Origin: JBKBMT01 sp046295655
GTDB taxonomy: Bacteria > Pseudomonadota > Alphaproteobacteria > Rhodobacterales > Rhodobacteraceae
Length of the DNA: 33,670 nucleotides
NCBI GenBank assembly: GCA_046295655.1
Contig: JBKBMT010000031.1
Coordinates: forward strand, 1 to 33,670
Direction: 5' to 3'
Positions 15,336 to 23,672 of this stretch are shown here, in pieces. Under the pieces are notes generated by a model that searched no databases, had not been told where the DNA came from, and saw only the letters and a list, made by a program, of their open reading frames with translations. Position 1 is the first letter of the stretch; each line of letters opens with the position of its first letter. Made by a program: the position numbers and the translations under genes.

Positions 15336-16568
15336 AGCACCGCCGACATGTCGTCGGCCGCGTCGCGTCCTGCGGCGAAACGCTCCACCTCCCAGTGCAG
15401 CGCGTCCAGGAACCGGGTGCCGCGCAGTTCCGTCTGCCGCCGGACGATCTCCGCCACCCCGTCCTCGCCCAGCTCGAGGCCGTCAGGGCCGGGGCATTCG
15501 GTCAGCCCGTCGGACATCAGGAACAACCGGTCCCCGGGCGCGAGATCCACCACCGTCCGGTCCCAGGATGCCCGGTCGACCAGTCCGACCGGCAGACCGC
15601 CCCGACCCACCATCTGGACCCGCCCGTCGGCGCGCAGGACCAGCGGATGCGGATGACCGGCCTGCACAAGCTCGACCCGCCCGGTCGCGAGGTCGGCCAG
15701 CGCATAGATGCAGGTGATATACTGTTCGACCCGGACCACGTCGATCAGCGCCCGGTTCAGGTTGCGGGCGACGATTTCGGGTGGCCAGGGGTCCAGCGGG
15801 CCGGTGCTGCCGACGATCGAGGCATCGGCATGGCCGGCAATGCCGGAAAGCATGCCGGCAAGCCGGGCTGCAAGCATGGCAGAGGCTACGCCGTGCCCCG
15901 AGACGTCGATCGCGAACAGACCCAGCTTGCGCAAGGACAACGGCACATAGCCCACCAGATCGCCGCCGACATGCCCCGAGGGTCGCAGCATCAGCGAGAC
16001 CTTTGCCGAGCCGAAATCCCGCTCGCGGTCGCGCACAAGGGACTGCTGGATCTTGCGCGCCTCGACCAGATCGCGGTCGAGCGAATCGTAGAGCGTCTGC
16101 AACTCGCCCAGCGTCGCGCCAANNNNNNNNNNGGTTCTTCTCGGCCAGTTCGCGCTGCATGCGGAGGATGCGTTCGCCGGCCTCGATCCGGGCCCGCAGT
16201 TCGGCCGCACTGACCGGCTTGGCGAGAAAATCGTCGGCCCCGACGTCAAGACCCTGTGCGATGTCGTTCTTTTCGGATTTCGACGTGAGCAGGATGAAAT
16301 ACCCGTAGTCATCCCGCGGCATGGCGCGAAACTCGCGGCAGAGGTCCAGGCCCGAGAGGCCGGGCATCATCCAGTCGCTGAGCACCATGTCGAAACGGTG
16401 TCGCGCGCAGAGCGTCAGCGCCTCGGTGCCCGTCTCGGCCTCGGTCACGTCATAACCCCATCGCAGCAGCGAGGCGCGCAGGATCGCCCGCTGCGTCCTG
16501 CTGTCGTCGGCCACCAGAATCCGGCGCAAGCCGAAATCCGGTTTCGGCCCCTGTGCTGTCGCCCGCAT
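15317..16568 (-). CDS. Response regulator with PP2C-type (SpoIIE) phosphatase domain, interrupted by assembly gap
   Basis: The N-terminal 145 residues are a receiver domain: acidic pair D21/D22 (VADDSRTQR), phosphoacceptor D65 (LSDWMMPG), T95 (LLTSKS) and K117 (LAKPVS). After a helical linker (RMQRELAEKN) come ten Ns. The remainder, in another frame, is a SpoIIE/PP2C phosphatase with GGDLVGY, AIDVSGHGVASAML and, at the end, ADDMSAVLYEFG (metal-binding aspartates). The known bases add up to 1242, a multiple of three, so the real gap must also be a multiple of three if the gene is intact. It is most like regulators that dephosphorylate an anti-sigma antagonist, such as RbaY of Rhodobacter. The divergent Hpt gene is its likely phosphodonor. 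GGCAGGG precedes ATG 16568. Confidence 0.88.
16123..16132. other. Assembly gap (10 N)
   Basis: Ten undetermined bases inside the linker between the receiver and phosphatase domains. The flanks read ...GAG AAG AAC C on the coding (minus) strand before it and TT GGC GCG ACG after it. The fixed number of ten Ns looks like a placeholder, since the reading frames on either side differ by one when ten is taken literally. Confidence 0.99.
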
Positions 16569-16734
16569 GTCGTCGTTGCCCTGCCTTGTGTCGGGGCACC
16601 ATCCGACTGCCGCCTTAACGGCCGGTGAAAGGTAAAAGCCGATGCACTGCGCCGGCGGCGGCAAACCGGCGGTTAACCCGGAAAGCCTGATGATCGGGAT
16701 GGGTAGTGGTGTCTGCGGGCGCAGGAGGTGAAGG

Positions 16735-17073
16735 ATGATTGACTGGGACCGGGTTCGTGCCCTGCGAGAAGAGATTGGTCAGGACGGTTTCGAAGAAGTG
16801 GTCGAGATGTTCCTCGACGAAGTGGATGCCGCCGTAGCACGACTGGAGGCAGTGGGGTCGTCCGCCGCGCTGGAGGAGGATCTGCATTTCCTCAAGGGAT
16901 GTGCGCTCAATCTCGGGTTCGAGCAACTCGCGCTTCTGTGCCAGCAGGCGGAGAGATCCGCCGGCGCCGCCGCCGCGGTCGATGTGGGCGCCGTGATCGG
17001 AAGCTACCGCGCCGCCCGGGCAGCGTTTCTCGCCGGTCTGACACACGCGGTCCCCGCCCGTGCGGCCGGATGA
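16735..17073 (+). CDS. Hpt domain phosphotransfer protein
   Basis: A 112-residue helical protein consisting of one Hpt domain. The phosphorylatable site is DLHFLKGCALNLGF, with His51 and the following K54-G55, the HxxKG motif of Hpt domains. It would shuttle phosphate between a hybrid histidine kinase and a receiver domain in the cytoplasm. A strong site AGGAGGTGA precedes the ATG by 5 bases. It diverges from the REC-PP2C gene (166 bases between starts), suggesting they act together. Its TGA stop (17071-17073) is immediately followed by the antisense TCA stop of ilvA, giving TGATCA with no spacer. Confidence 0.9.
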   Translation: MIDWDRVRALREEIGQDGFEEVVEMFLDEVDAAVARLEAVGSSAALEEDLHFLKGCALNLGFEQLALLCQQAERSAGAAAAVDVGAVIGSYRAARAAFLAGLTHAVPARAAG

Positions 17074-18321
17074 TCAGATCAGGAATTCCGACAGCGTCTC
17101 GTCGCCGGTGATGTCGCGCCAGGTCATCCCCGCGGCGTCGAGGCGGGCAAACAGTGCGGTGAAGTTCTCGGGTCGTTTCGTCTCGATCCCGATCAGGACC
17201 GAACCGAAGTTCCGTGCCGATTTCTTGAGGTATTCGAAGCGGGCGATGTCGTCGTCGGGGCCGAGCATCGTCAGGAACTCGCGCAGTGCGCCAGGCCGTT
17301 GCGGCATACGCAGGATGAAGTATTTCTTGAGCCCGGAATGGCGCTGGGCCCGCTCCTTGACCTCGGGCAGACGTTCGAAGTCGAAGTTTCCCCCCGAGGT
17401 CACGCAGACCACCGTTCGGCCGCGGATCGCCCCTGCAAGGTCGGGCAGGGCATCGACGGACAGAGCCCCGGCCGGTTCCAGCACGATCCCCTCGACGTTC
17501 AGCATCTCGAGCATGGTGACGCAGATCCGGTCTTCGGGCGCGGCCAGTACCTGATCGCGCCGGAAACCCGACAGCGCCGCCCAGGTCAGGTCGCCCAGAC
17601 GGGCCACTGCTGCGCCATCGACGAAACTGTTGACCTTCGGCAAGGTGACGGGGCCGCCCTCCTCCATGGCCGCGGCGAGGCTGGCGCCGCCCAGCGGTTC
17701 GACGAAGCGGAAATCCGTGCCCGGTGCAACCGCCGAAAGATAGCGCGTGACCCCGGCGGCAAGCCCGCCACCGCCGACCGGCAGCACCACAAGATCGGGC
17801 GCCCGGCCCAGCTGATCCAGAATCTCGACCGCGACGCTTGCCTGCCCCTCGATCACGTCGGCATCGTCGAAGGGTGACAGGAAATGCGCACCCTGCCGCC
17901 GGCAGTGCGCCTGGGCCGCCGCCAGCGTCTGGTCGAAATAGTCGCCGGTCAGCACGATCTCGACCGTGCCGCCCCCGAAGATTCGCGTCTTGTCGATCTT
18001 CTGCTGCGGCGTCGTGACCGGCATGAACACCGTGCCCTTCGCGCCGAAATGCCGGCAGGCGAAGGCGACGCCCTGGGCGTGGTTGCCGGCACTGGCGCAG
18101 ACGAAATGCCGCTGGTTCTCGATGACCTTGCGCATCGCGTTGAACGCACCGCGCAGCTTGTACGACCGCACCGGGCTCAGATCCTCGCGCTTGAGCCAGA
18201 CCTCGGCGGCGTAACGGTCCGACAGGTGGTCGTTGCGCTGCAGCGGTGTCGGGGGGAACAGGGCTCGCACCGCATCGGCCGCGGCCCGCGCGGCGGGAAC
18301 GAAGGTGTTCTGATCGGTCAC
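17074..18321 (-). CDS. ilvA: Threonine ammonia-lyase (threonine dehydratase), short biosynthetic-type
   Basis: A 415-residue PLP enzyme converting L-threonine to 2-oxobutanoate, the first step to isoleucine. The PLP lysine is K55 in SYKLRGA; VLPVGGGGLAAGV is the phosphate-binding glycine loop. From about residue 325 a single ACT-like regulatory domain follows (KKYFILRMPQRPGALREF). This is one such domain fewer than the roughly 514-residue E. coli enzyme, so isoleucine feedback may differ. The start is GTG at 18321, overlapping the stop of the upstream thioesterase by four bases (GTGA); a larger in-frame opening upstream lies in the thioesterase gene. Confidence 0.94.
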   Translation of the reverse strand: MTDQNTFVPAARAAADAVRALFPPTPLQRNDHLSDRYAAEVWLKREDLSPVRSYKLRGAFNAMRKVIENQRHFVCASAGNHAQGVAFACRHFGAKGTVFMPVTTPQQKIDKTRIFGGGTVEIVLTGDYFDQTLAAAQAHCRRQGAHFLSPFDDADVIEGQASVAVEILDQLGRAPDLVVLPVGGGGLAAGVTRYLSAVAPGTDFRFVEPLGGASLAAAMEEGGPVTLPKVNSFVDGAAVARLGDLTWAALSGFRRDQVLAAPEDRICVTMLEMLNVEGIVLEPAGALSVDALPDLAGAIRGRTVVCVTSGGNFDFERLPEVKERAQRHSGLKKYFILRMPQRPGALREFLTMLGPDDDIARFEYLKKSARNFGSVLIGIETKRPENFTALFARLDAAGMTWRDITGDETLSEFLI

Positions 18322-18749
18322 GCCTCGGTCTCCGTCAGGGCCGCCTCCAACCGCCTGCGCACCGGCTCGGGCATGGGGGCAGAGCTGCGGGTGGCAGGAT
18401 CGAAGAACACCTCGACCAGTTCGTAGGTCGCATGCAGCTCGCCGGTATCCGCATGGCGCATCCGCAGCCGAAGCGTCGCGCTGCGGGTGCCGAGGCCGAT
18501 CACGGCGCCCTCGATCACGATCAGGTCGCCGGCCTTCAGTTCGCGGATGAAACGGGTGGTGGCCTGGGCCGAAACGGTATGGACCCCATGCTCGGCGATC
18601 ATGCGCGAATAGGGCAGGCCCAGCGCCGTCCACATGTGATACGAGGCATCGTCGAAGAACGGCGCATAGTGCCGCACGTTCATGTGCCCGAAATGGTCAT
18701 GGTGCCAGGGGTGCACCACGCCGCGCATGACCTCCATCCAGCCTGCCAT
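18318..18749 (-). CDS. Thioesterase, 4HBT / hot-dog fold (YbgC/FadM-like)
   Basis: A 143-residue single hot-dog protein. The HPWHHDHFGHMNVRHYAPFFDDA segment is the active-site region of 4-hydroxybenzoyl-CoA thioesterase-like enzymes, with the D-HFGHMN-Y pattern of YbgC/FadM relatives. It should hydrolyse acyl-CoA thioesters in the cytoplasm; the chain specificity is not apparent. ATG 18749 is preceded by GGAGGAGGCGGG, an excellent ribosome site. The stop overlaps the GTG of ilvA, so the two are translationally coupled even though their pathways are not obviously linked. Confidence 0.9.
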   Translation of the reverse strand: MAGWMEVMRGVVHPWHHDHFGHMNVRHYAPFFDDASYHMWTALGLPYSRMIAEHGVHTVSAQATTRFIRELKAGDLIVIEGAVIGLGTRSATLRLRMRHADTGELHATYELVEVFFDPATRSSAPMPEPVRRRLEAALTETEA

Positions 18750-18877
18750 CCCGCCTCCTCCCGTCCGGTTGCGTCACACTGACGGGGCCGGGACGGCAAG
18801 GCAAGTCGCGCGGCACCGTGTTGCGCCCGTCCGGCAAAGAGGTTAGGCGAACGGCGTTCCAGAAGTCGGAGTCTTCC

Positions 18878-20104
18878 ATGTCCGCGCCCAAGAAAGTCGT
18901 GCTGGCCTATTCCGGCGGCCTCGATACCTCGATCATCCTGAAATGGCTTCAGACCGAATATGGCTGCGAGGTCGTGACCTTCACGGCCGATCTGGGCCAG
19001 GGCGAGGAACTGGAACCGGCGCGCCAGAAGGCGCTGATGCTGGGAATCAAGCCCGAGAACATCCACATCGTCGATGTGCGCGAGGAATTCGTGCGCGACT
19101 TCGTCTTTCCGATGTTCCGGGCAAATGCGGTCTATGAGGGCCAGTATCTGCTCGGCACCTCGATCGCCCGGCCGCTGATCAGCCAGCATCTGGTGCGGAT
19201 TGCGCACGAGACCGGAGCCGATGCCGTGGCCCATGGCGCAACCGGCAAGGGCAACGACCAGGTGCGGTTCGAGCTTTCCGCCTATGCGCTGGACCCGGCG
19301 ATCAAGGTGATCGCGCCCTGGCGGGAATGGGACCTGACCAGCCGCACGAAGCTTCTGGAATTCGCCGAGGCGAACCAGATCCCCATCGCCAAGGACAAGC
19401 GCGGCGAGGCGCCGTTCTCTGTCGATGCGAACCTTCTGCACACCTCGTCCGAAGGCAAGGTGCTGGAAGATCCGGGCCAGGAGGCACCCGACTACGTCGC
19501 GCAGCGTATCGTGCCGGCAGAGCAGGCGCCCGACACGCCGGAGCTGATCGAGATCACCTTCGAGAAGGGCGATCCGGTAGCCATCAACGGCGAGACGATG
19601 TCGCCCGCCGCGATCCTTACCCGGCTCAACGACTACGGCAGCCGTCATGGCGTCGGCCTTCTGGATTTCGTCGAGAACCGCTTCGTCGGCATGAAGTCGC
19701 GCGGGGTCTACGAGACCCCCGGCGGGACGATCCTGCTGGAGGCCCATCGCGGCATCGAGCAGATCACGCTCGATGCGGGATCGGGCCACCTGAAGGATTC
19801 GATCATGCCGCGCTATGCGGAACTGATCTACAACGGCTTCTGGTTCAGCCCGGAACGCGAGATGCTTCAGGCCCTGATCGACAAGAGCCAGGAGCATGTC
19901 ACCGGCACGGTGCGGCTCAAGCTCTACAAGGGGTCGGTGCGCACGGTGGCGCGCTGGTCGGACCACTCGCTCTACAGCGAGAAGCATGTCACTTTCGAAG
20001 AGGATGCCGGCGCCTACGACCAGAAGGACGCCGCAGGCTTCATCCGGTTGAACGCGCTGCGGCTGAAACTGATCGCGACGCGGAATGCCCGCGTCCGCGG
20101 CTGA
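18878..20104 (+). CDS. argG: Argininosuccinate synthase
   Basis: A 408-residue enzyme of normal length for the family, joining citrulline and aspartate with ATP in arginine synthesis. The PP-loop ATP site is VVLAYSGGLDTSIIL (residues 7-21). EYGCEVVTFTADLGQGEE and GATGKGNDQVRFEL are diagnostic blocks, as is TSIARPLISQ. ATG 18878 follows GGAG at 18868-18871. The in-frame opening continues upstream to 18818 without family similarity. Its stop lies 3 bases from that of the convergent hemF. Confidence 0.97.
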   Translation: MSAPKKVVLAYSGGLDTSIILKWLQTEYGCEVVTFTADLGQGEELEPARQKALMLGIKPENIHIVDVREEFVRDFVFPMFRANAVYEGQYLLGTSIARPLISQHLVRIAHETGADAVAHGATGKGNDQVRFELSAYALDPAIKVIAPWREWDLTSRTKLLEFAEANQIPIAKDKRGEAPFSVDANLLHTSSEGKVLEDPGQEAPDYVAQRIVPAEQAPDTPELIEITFEKGDPVAINGETMSPAAILTRLNDYGSRHGVGLLDFVENRFVGMKSRGVYETPGGTILLEAHRGIEQITLDAGSGHLKDSIMPRYAELIYNGFWFSPEREMLQALIDKSQEHVTGTVRLKLYKGSVRTVARWSDHSLYSEKHVTFEEDAGAYDQKDAAGFIRLNALRLKLIATRNARVRG

Positions 20105-20107
20105 GCC

Positions 20108-20974
20108 TCAGGGCCAGCGGGCCAGGGGCGGCAGGCTCATGAGCACGGCGTTCGCGTCGTGCCCTGTTTCCAGCCCGAATTTCGTGCCGCGGTCGTAGAC
20201 GAGATTGTATTCGGCATAGAGCCCGCGGTGAACAAGCTGCGTGTCACGGTCGGCCTCGGTCCAGGGGGTCGCGCGGCGGCGGTGGACAAGCGGCACATAG
20301 GCCGGCAGGAAGGCCGCGCCGACGGCCTGGGTGAAGGCGAAATCGGCTTCCCAGTCGCCGGAGTTCAGATCGTCGTAGAAGATGCCGCCGACCCCCCGCG
20401 CCCGGCCCCGGTGAGGCACGAAGAAGTATTCGTCGGCCCAGGCCTTGAAGCGGGCATAGTAGTCGGGGTGATGCGCGTCGCAGGCCGCGCGCAGGACGCT
20501 GTGGAAGTCGGCCGTATCCTCTGGGTATTCGATGCAGGGGTTCAGGTCCGACCCGCCGCCGAACCACCAGGCATGCGGGGTCCAGAACATGCGGGTGTTC
20601 ATGTGCACCGCCGGGACGTGCGGGTTGCGCATGTGGGCGACGAGGCTGATGCCCGAGGCCCAGAACCGCGGGTCGCTTTCCATGCCCGGCACGCCCCGGG
20701 CGGCCATTGCCTTCTGCGCCCGTTCGCCCAGCATGCCATGCACGGTCGAGACGTTGACGCCGACCTTCTCGAAAGCCCTGCCCTCGCGCATGACGCTCAT
20801 CAGCCCGCCGCCGCCCGCGCCGCCCTCGCGCCGGGTCTCGGTGACCTCGAAACGTCCCGCCGGGCCGTCGCCCCCCGCGTCCTCGATCGCCTCGAAGGCG
20901 GCCACGATCCGGTCGCGCAGTTCACGGAACCAGTCTGCGGCACGGGTCTTCCGGTGCTCGAAGTCGTCACTCAT
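20108..20974 (-). CDS. hemF: Oxygen-dependent coproporphyrinogen III oxidase
   Basis: A 288-residue HemF that oxidatively decarboxylates coproporphyrinogen III to protoporphyrinogen IX in the cytoplasm. Family blocks include VSTVHGMLGE, AVHMNTRMFWTPHAWWFGGGSDLNP, FVPHRGRARGVGGIFYDD and EYNLVYDRGTKFGL. Together with hemH it gives two of the last three haem-synthesis steps in this window, though in separate transcription units. ATG 20974 is preceded by GAGGAGGACGACAGG. An in-frame opening to 21079 was not used because it covers the divergent lipoprotein start. Confidence 0.97.
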   Translation of the reverse strand: MSDDFEHRKTRAADWFRELRDRIVAAFEAIEDAGGDGPAGRFEVTETRREGGAGGGGLMSVMREGRAFEKVGVNVSTVHGMLGERAQKAMAARGVPGMESDPRFWASGISLVAHMRNPHVPAVHMNTRMFWTPHAWWFGGGSDLNPCIEYPEDTADFHSVLRAACDAHHPDYYARFKAWADEYFFVPHRGRARGVGGIFYDDLNSGDWEADFAFTQAVGAAFLPAYVPLVHRRRATPWTEADRDTQLVHRGLYAEYNLVYDRGTKFGLETGHDANAVLMSLPPLARWP

Positions 20975-21032
20975 CCTGTCGTCCTCCTCGGCTTGCGGAA
21001 GCGATAGCAACGACGACGATGCGCCGCCAGCC

Positions 21033-21060
21033 TTGCCAGCCGCGCCGCATCGGCTAGTCT
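21033..21060 (+). promoter_or_regulatory. Putative promoter, possibly for leaderless lipoprotein mRNA
   Basis: TTGCCA (21033-21038) and TAGTCT (21055-21060) are separated by 16 bases. Transcription would be expected about 7 bases after the -10, that is at or very near the ATG at 21067. No ribosome-binding sequence is visible before that ATG (only GGGCCG). Read by eye. Confidence 0.3.
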
Positions 21061-21066
21061 GGGCCG

Positions 21067-21456
21067 ATGCGTCTGTCACCCGCCATCCTTGCGCTTCTGC
21101 TGCTGTCGGCCTGCGGCACGCCGCAGGAGCAATGCATCGCGGCCGTGACGCGGGACCTGACGGTGCTGGACCGCCTGATCGCCGAAACCGGACGGAACCT
21201 GTCGCGCGGTTATGCGGTCGAGACGTTCGAGGTTTCCGATTTCCGCTACGTTCCCTGCCGGATCGGCACCGATGCAGCCGGCAACCCGGTGTGGAGCCGG
21301 TGTCTGGAGGATTTCTCCCGCACCGCGACGCGGCCGGTCGCGATCGACCTCGATGCGGAACGGCGCAAGCTGGCGTCGATGCAGCGCAAGCGCGCGGAGC
21401 TCGCCCGTGCGGCCGGCCCGGCCATCGCGGAATGCCGCGCGCGGTATCCTGAATAG
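21067..21456 (+). CDS. Small lipoprotein, unknown function
   Basis: A 129-residue protein with a clear lipoprotein signal: MRLSPAILALLLLSAC, lipobox LSAC, Cys16. The mature part has four further cysteines, of which those in PQEQC, YVPC, WSRC and IAEC could make two disulfides in the periplasm. The C-terminal half (DAERRKLASMQRKRAELARAAGPAI) is strongly helical and may be a coiled coil. I do not recognise a named family. It diverges from hemF (92 bases between starts) and ends one base from the stop of the convergent SDR-like gene. Confidence 0.8.
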   Translation: MRLSPAILALLLLSACGTPQEQCIAAVTRDLTVLDRLIAETGRNLSRGYAVETFEVSDFRYVPCRIGTDAAGNPVWSRCLEDFSRTATRPVAIDLDAERRKLASMQRKRAELARAAGPAIAECRARYPE

Positions 21457-21457
21457 A

Positions 21458-22264
21458 TCAGTGTGCGGGCACGCCGCACGGGTCGATCAGGCTGCGGCCG
21501 CCATCCACCGTAAGCACCTGTCCGGTAATGAACCCGGCCCCGTCCGAGGCCAGGAACTGCACCGCCTCGGCCAGCTCGACCGGGGCGGCGATCCGGCCCA
21601 TGGGGGTATGGCTGCAGATGTCCTGGCGGTAATCCTCGCGCGATTTCAGGCTGGATTGCAGGCTTGCGCTCATCACGCTGCCGAAGGCGACACAATTGAC
21701 CCGGATCCGCTTGGGCGCCAGCGCGACGGCCAGCGAACGGGTCATCTGTTCCACCGCGGCACAGGCGATGGAATAGCCCAGAAGCCCGGGCTGCGTGTGG
21801 CGGGCGGCGATCGACGACAGGTTGATGATGCAGCCCGCCGCGCCGTCGCTGCCGCTGCGCTCCTGCTGTCCGGCCATGCGGCGCGCGATGGCCTGGCTGA
21901 GACGCAGGCTGGTCAGGAAATTCTGTTCCAGCATGGGCTCCACCAGATCGGCCTCGGGATCCAGCGGGTCGGACAGGCCGACCTGGCGCGAGGCGTTCAC
22001 CAGGATGTCCACCCGTTCGAACGCATCGATCGTCGCCGAAAGCAGATTCGCGATCGTCAGCCGCTTGCGCAGATCGCCGCCGAAGAACCGGATCGGCCCA
22101 TCCTCGCGCACATCGTCGCCAAGATCGGCCTCCAGCGCGTCCTCGTCGAGATCGGCGAACATCACGTTGGCGCCGCGGTCGACGAAATGGCGGGCGATGG
22201 CGCGCCCGATCCCGTGTGCGGCGCCGGTGACGATGGCGGTCTTGCCGGTGATCGAAAGGGACAT
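21458..22264 (-). CDS. Short-chain dehydrogenase/reductase-like protein lacking the catalytic Lys
   Basis: A 268-residue SDR fold. The cofactor loop TGAAHGIG (13-20), the Asp at the end of the second strand (FADLD) favouring NAD(H), the catalytic Asn115, Ser150/151 and Tyr164 are present. The YxxxK motif reads YSIAC: Lys is replaced by Cys168 (codon TGT). The NNAG motif reads NASR (90-93). The C-terminal ITGQVLTVDGGRSL is canonical. The rest is well kept, so it is not an obvious pseudogene; I recall similar YSIAC proteins in Rhodobacterales. It may bind NAD without classical dehydrogenase chemistry. It lies 13 bases from the preceding rsmC-like gene, so clpS, rsmC and this gene may form one operon. 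Confidence 0.88.
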   Translation of the reverse strand: MSLSITGKTAIVTGAAHGIGRAIARHFVDRGANVMFADLDEDALEADLGDDVREDGPIRFFGGDLRKRLTIANLLSATIDAFERVDILVNASRQVGLSDPLDPEADLVEPMLEQNFLTSLRLSQAIARRMAGQQERSGSDGAAGCIINLSSIAARHTQPGLLGYSIACAAVEQMTRSLAVALAPKRIRVNCVAFGSVMSASLQSSLKSREDYRQDICSHTPMGRIAAPVELAEAVQFLASDGAGFITGQVLTVDGGRSLIDPCGVPAH

Positions 22265-22277
22265 GCGGTGTCTCCGG

Positions 22278-23270
22278 TCAGGTCTTTCGCTGCGGATACG
22301 AGGCGCGGATCAGGCGGAAACGGCTGTCGCCACCGATTTCCTCGACGCTGCGGAACAGTTCCGCAAGCGGACTCACATAGGGCAGATGGCGGTTGGCGAC
22401 CAGCCAGAGCGTGCCCGAAGGCATAAGCATCGCCGCAGCGGCGCGCAGGAAGTCCAGGCCGAGCTGCGGGTCCGCCCGGCGCCCGGTGTGGAATGGCGGG
22501 TTGCACAGCACCGCATCGAAACGCCGTTCCGGCGTGAAGCGAGTGGCGTCGGCCCAGTGGAAGCGGGCGCGCGGATCCTCGACGTTGCGGCGTGCACAGT
22601 CCAGCGCATCGGCCTCGGCCTCGACCAGATGCAGTTCGCGGACGCCCTCCCGCCGCAGCGCCGCGCGGGACAGATACCCCCAGCTGGCCCCCAGATCGGC
22701 GACGGTGGCCGGCAGCGAATCGGGCAATGCCCCGGCAAGCTGCGCAGAGCCGGCATCGGCCGCATCGGCGGAAAAGACGCCCGGCAAGGTCAGGAACCCG
22801 TCGGCATTCCGGGTCGGCCGCGCAATCCAGGCAGACAGGTCGGCGGCGGGCCGGAAACCGAACAGCTTTCCGTGCGCCTTGGCGACGGGGACGGTCGGCG
22901 CAAGCCCGGCATCGCGCAGCTCGCGAAACAGGGACTCCGCGCCGTCGGTCTTTTGCCCGTCCACCCAGACCTGCCCGGCCGGCCCGACCAGCGCCGCGGC
23001 GCGCGCGATCAGGTCCCGGGCATGAGCGCGGGACCGGGGCAGGCAGACCAGCGCCGTGGCAAACGCGCCTTCGGGCAGCCGCCGCACGTCCAGTCCGGCG
23101 GCGGCGAACCAGTCGAAGTCGGGGCGGAAACCGGTCGCCACCTGAACCCGGTCGCGGGGCAGCGCCGAAAGATCGTCGCCGGCGCGGGGGCGGAATACCG
23201 CGATCCGGCCGTTCGTCGGCAGGGCAAGCGCGCTGGTGGACAGCGCATGCTCAAGACGCTGGGATCGCAT
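22278..23270 (-). CDS. rsmC: 16S rRNA (guanine-N2)-methyltransferase, RsmC-like
   Basis: A 330-residue protein with the RsmC two-domain layout. The N-terminal half (1-140) is a degenerate methyltransferase-like domain (ALSTSALALPTNGRIAVFRP, GQKTDGAESLFREL, KAHGKLFGFRP). The C-terminal half is catalytic: SAM loop VADLGASWGYLS (190-201) and motif IV LCNPPFHTG (255-263), typical of exocyclic-amino methylation. In E. coli RsmC makes m2G1207 in the 30S subunit; the same target is inferred. Motif I has Ala-Ser where Cys-Gly is common. It follows clpS by 18 bases and its in-frame ATG is at 23270. Confidence 0.85.
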   Translation of the reverse strand: MRSQRLEHALSTSALALPTNGRIAVFRPRAGDDLSALPRDRVQVATGFRPDFDWFAAAGLDVRRLPEGAFATALVCLPRSRAHARDLIARAAALVGPAGQVWVDGQKTDGAESLFRELRDAGLAPTVPVAKAHGKLFGFRPAADLSAWIARPTRNADGFLTLPGVFSADAADAGSAQLAGALPDSLPATVADLGASWGYLSRAALRREGVRELHLVEAEADALDCARRNVEDPRARFHWADATRFTPERRFDAVLCNPPFHTGRRADPQLGLDFLRAAAAMLMPSGTLWLVANRHLPYVSPLAELFRSVEEIGGDSRFRLIRASYPQRKT

Positions 23271-23288
23271 GGGCGGGCCGATGCGGCC

Positions 23289-23609
23289 CTATTCCTTTTC
23301 CATCGTGCACTGGAGCGGATGCTGATGCCGGCGCGAGAAATCCATGACCTGCGCAACCTTCGTCTCGGCCACCTCGAACGAGAACACCCCGACCACCGCC
23401 ACGCCCTTCTTGTGCACGGTCAGCATGATCTCGAAGGCATGTGCATGACTCATGCCGAAGAAGCGTTCGAGCACATGAACGACGAACTCCATCGGTGTGT
23501 AGTCGTCGTTCAGCAGGAGCACCTTGTAGAGCGGCGGACGCTGGGTTCTGGTGCGGGTCTTGGTCACGACCGCGGTGTCGCTTCCCGCGCCGTCCTTGCG
23601 GTCGGTCAT
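23289..23609 (-). CDS. clpS: ATP-dependent Clp protease adaptor ClpS
   Basis: A 106-residue ClpS that binds ClpA and delivers N-degron substrates. The core motif LLLNDDYTPMEFVVHVLERFF holds the N-degron pocket residues, followed by a conserved HKKGVAVVGVFSFEVAETK. The first ~25 residues are the usual disordered tail. ATG 23609 was chosen because the family starts with a short charged tail; an in-frame opening to 23813 runs antisense to the HAD gene start. clpA is not adjacent here. A promoter-like element lies at 23673-23701. Confidence 0.95.
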   Translation of the reverse strand: MTDRKDGAGSDTAVVTKTRTRTQRPPLYKVLLLNDDYTPMEFVVHVLERFFGMSHAHAFEIMLTVHKKGVAVVGVFSFEVAETKVAQVMDFSRRHQHPLQCTMEKE

Positions 23610-23672
23610 GGTCGGCGGCAGGGCACGCACGGCAAGCCTCTCGGTCGATGAAGCGAATTCGGACACCGTTCC

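Noticed and set aside
15483..16664. Read-through frame crossing the gap and continuing into the PP2C region
   Set aside because: After the gap this frame is Arg/Gly-rich nonsense; the true continuation is the frame ending at 15317.
18680..19987. 435-codon open frame antisense to argG
   Set aside because: No family features; argG is complete and conserved.
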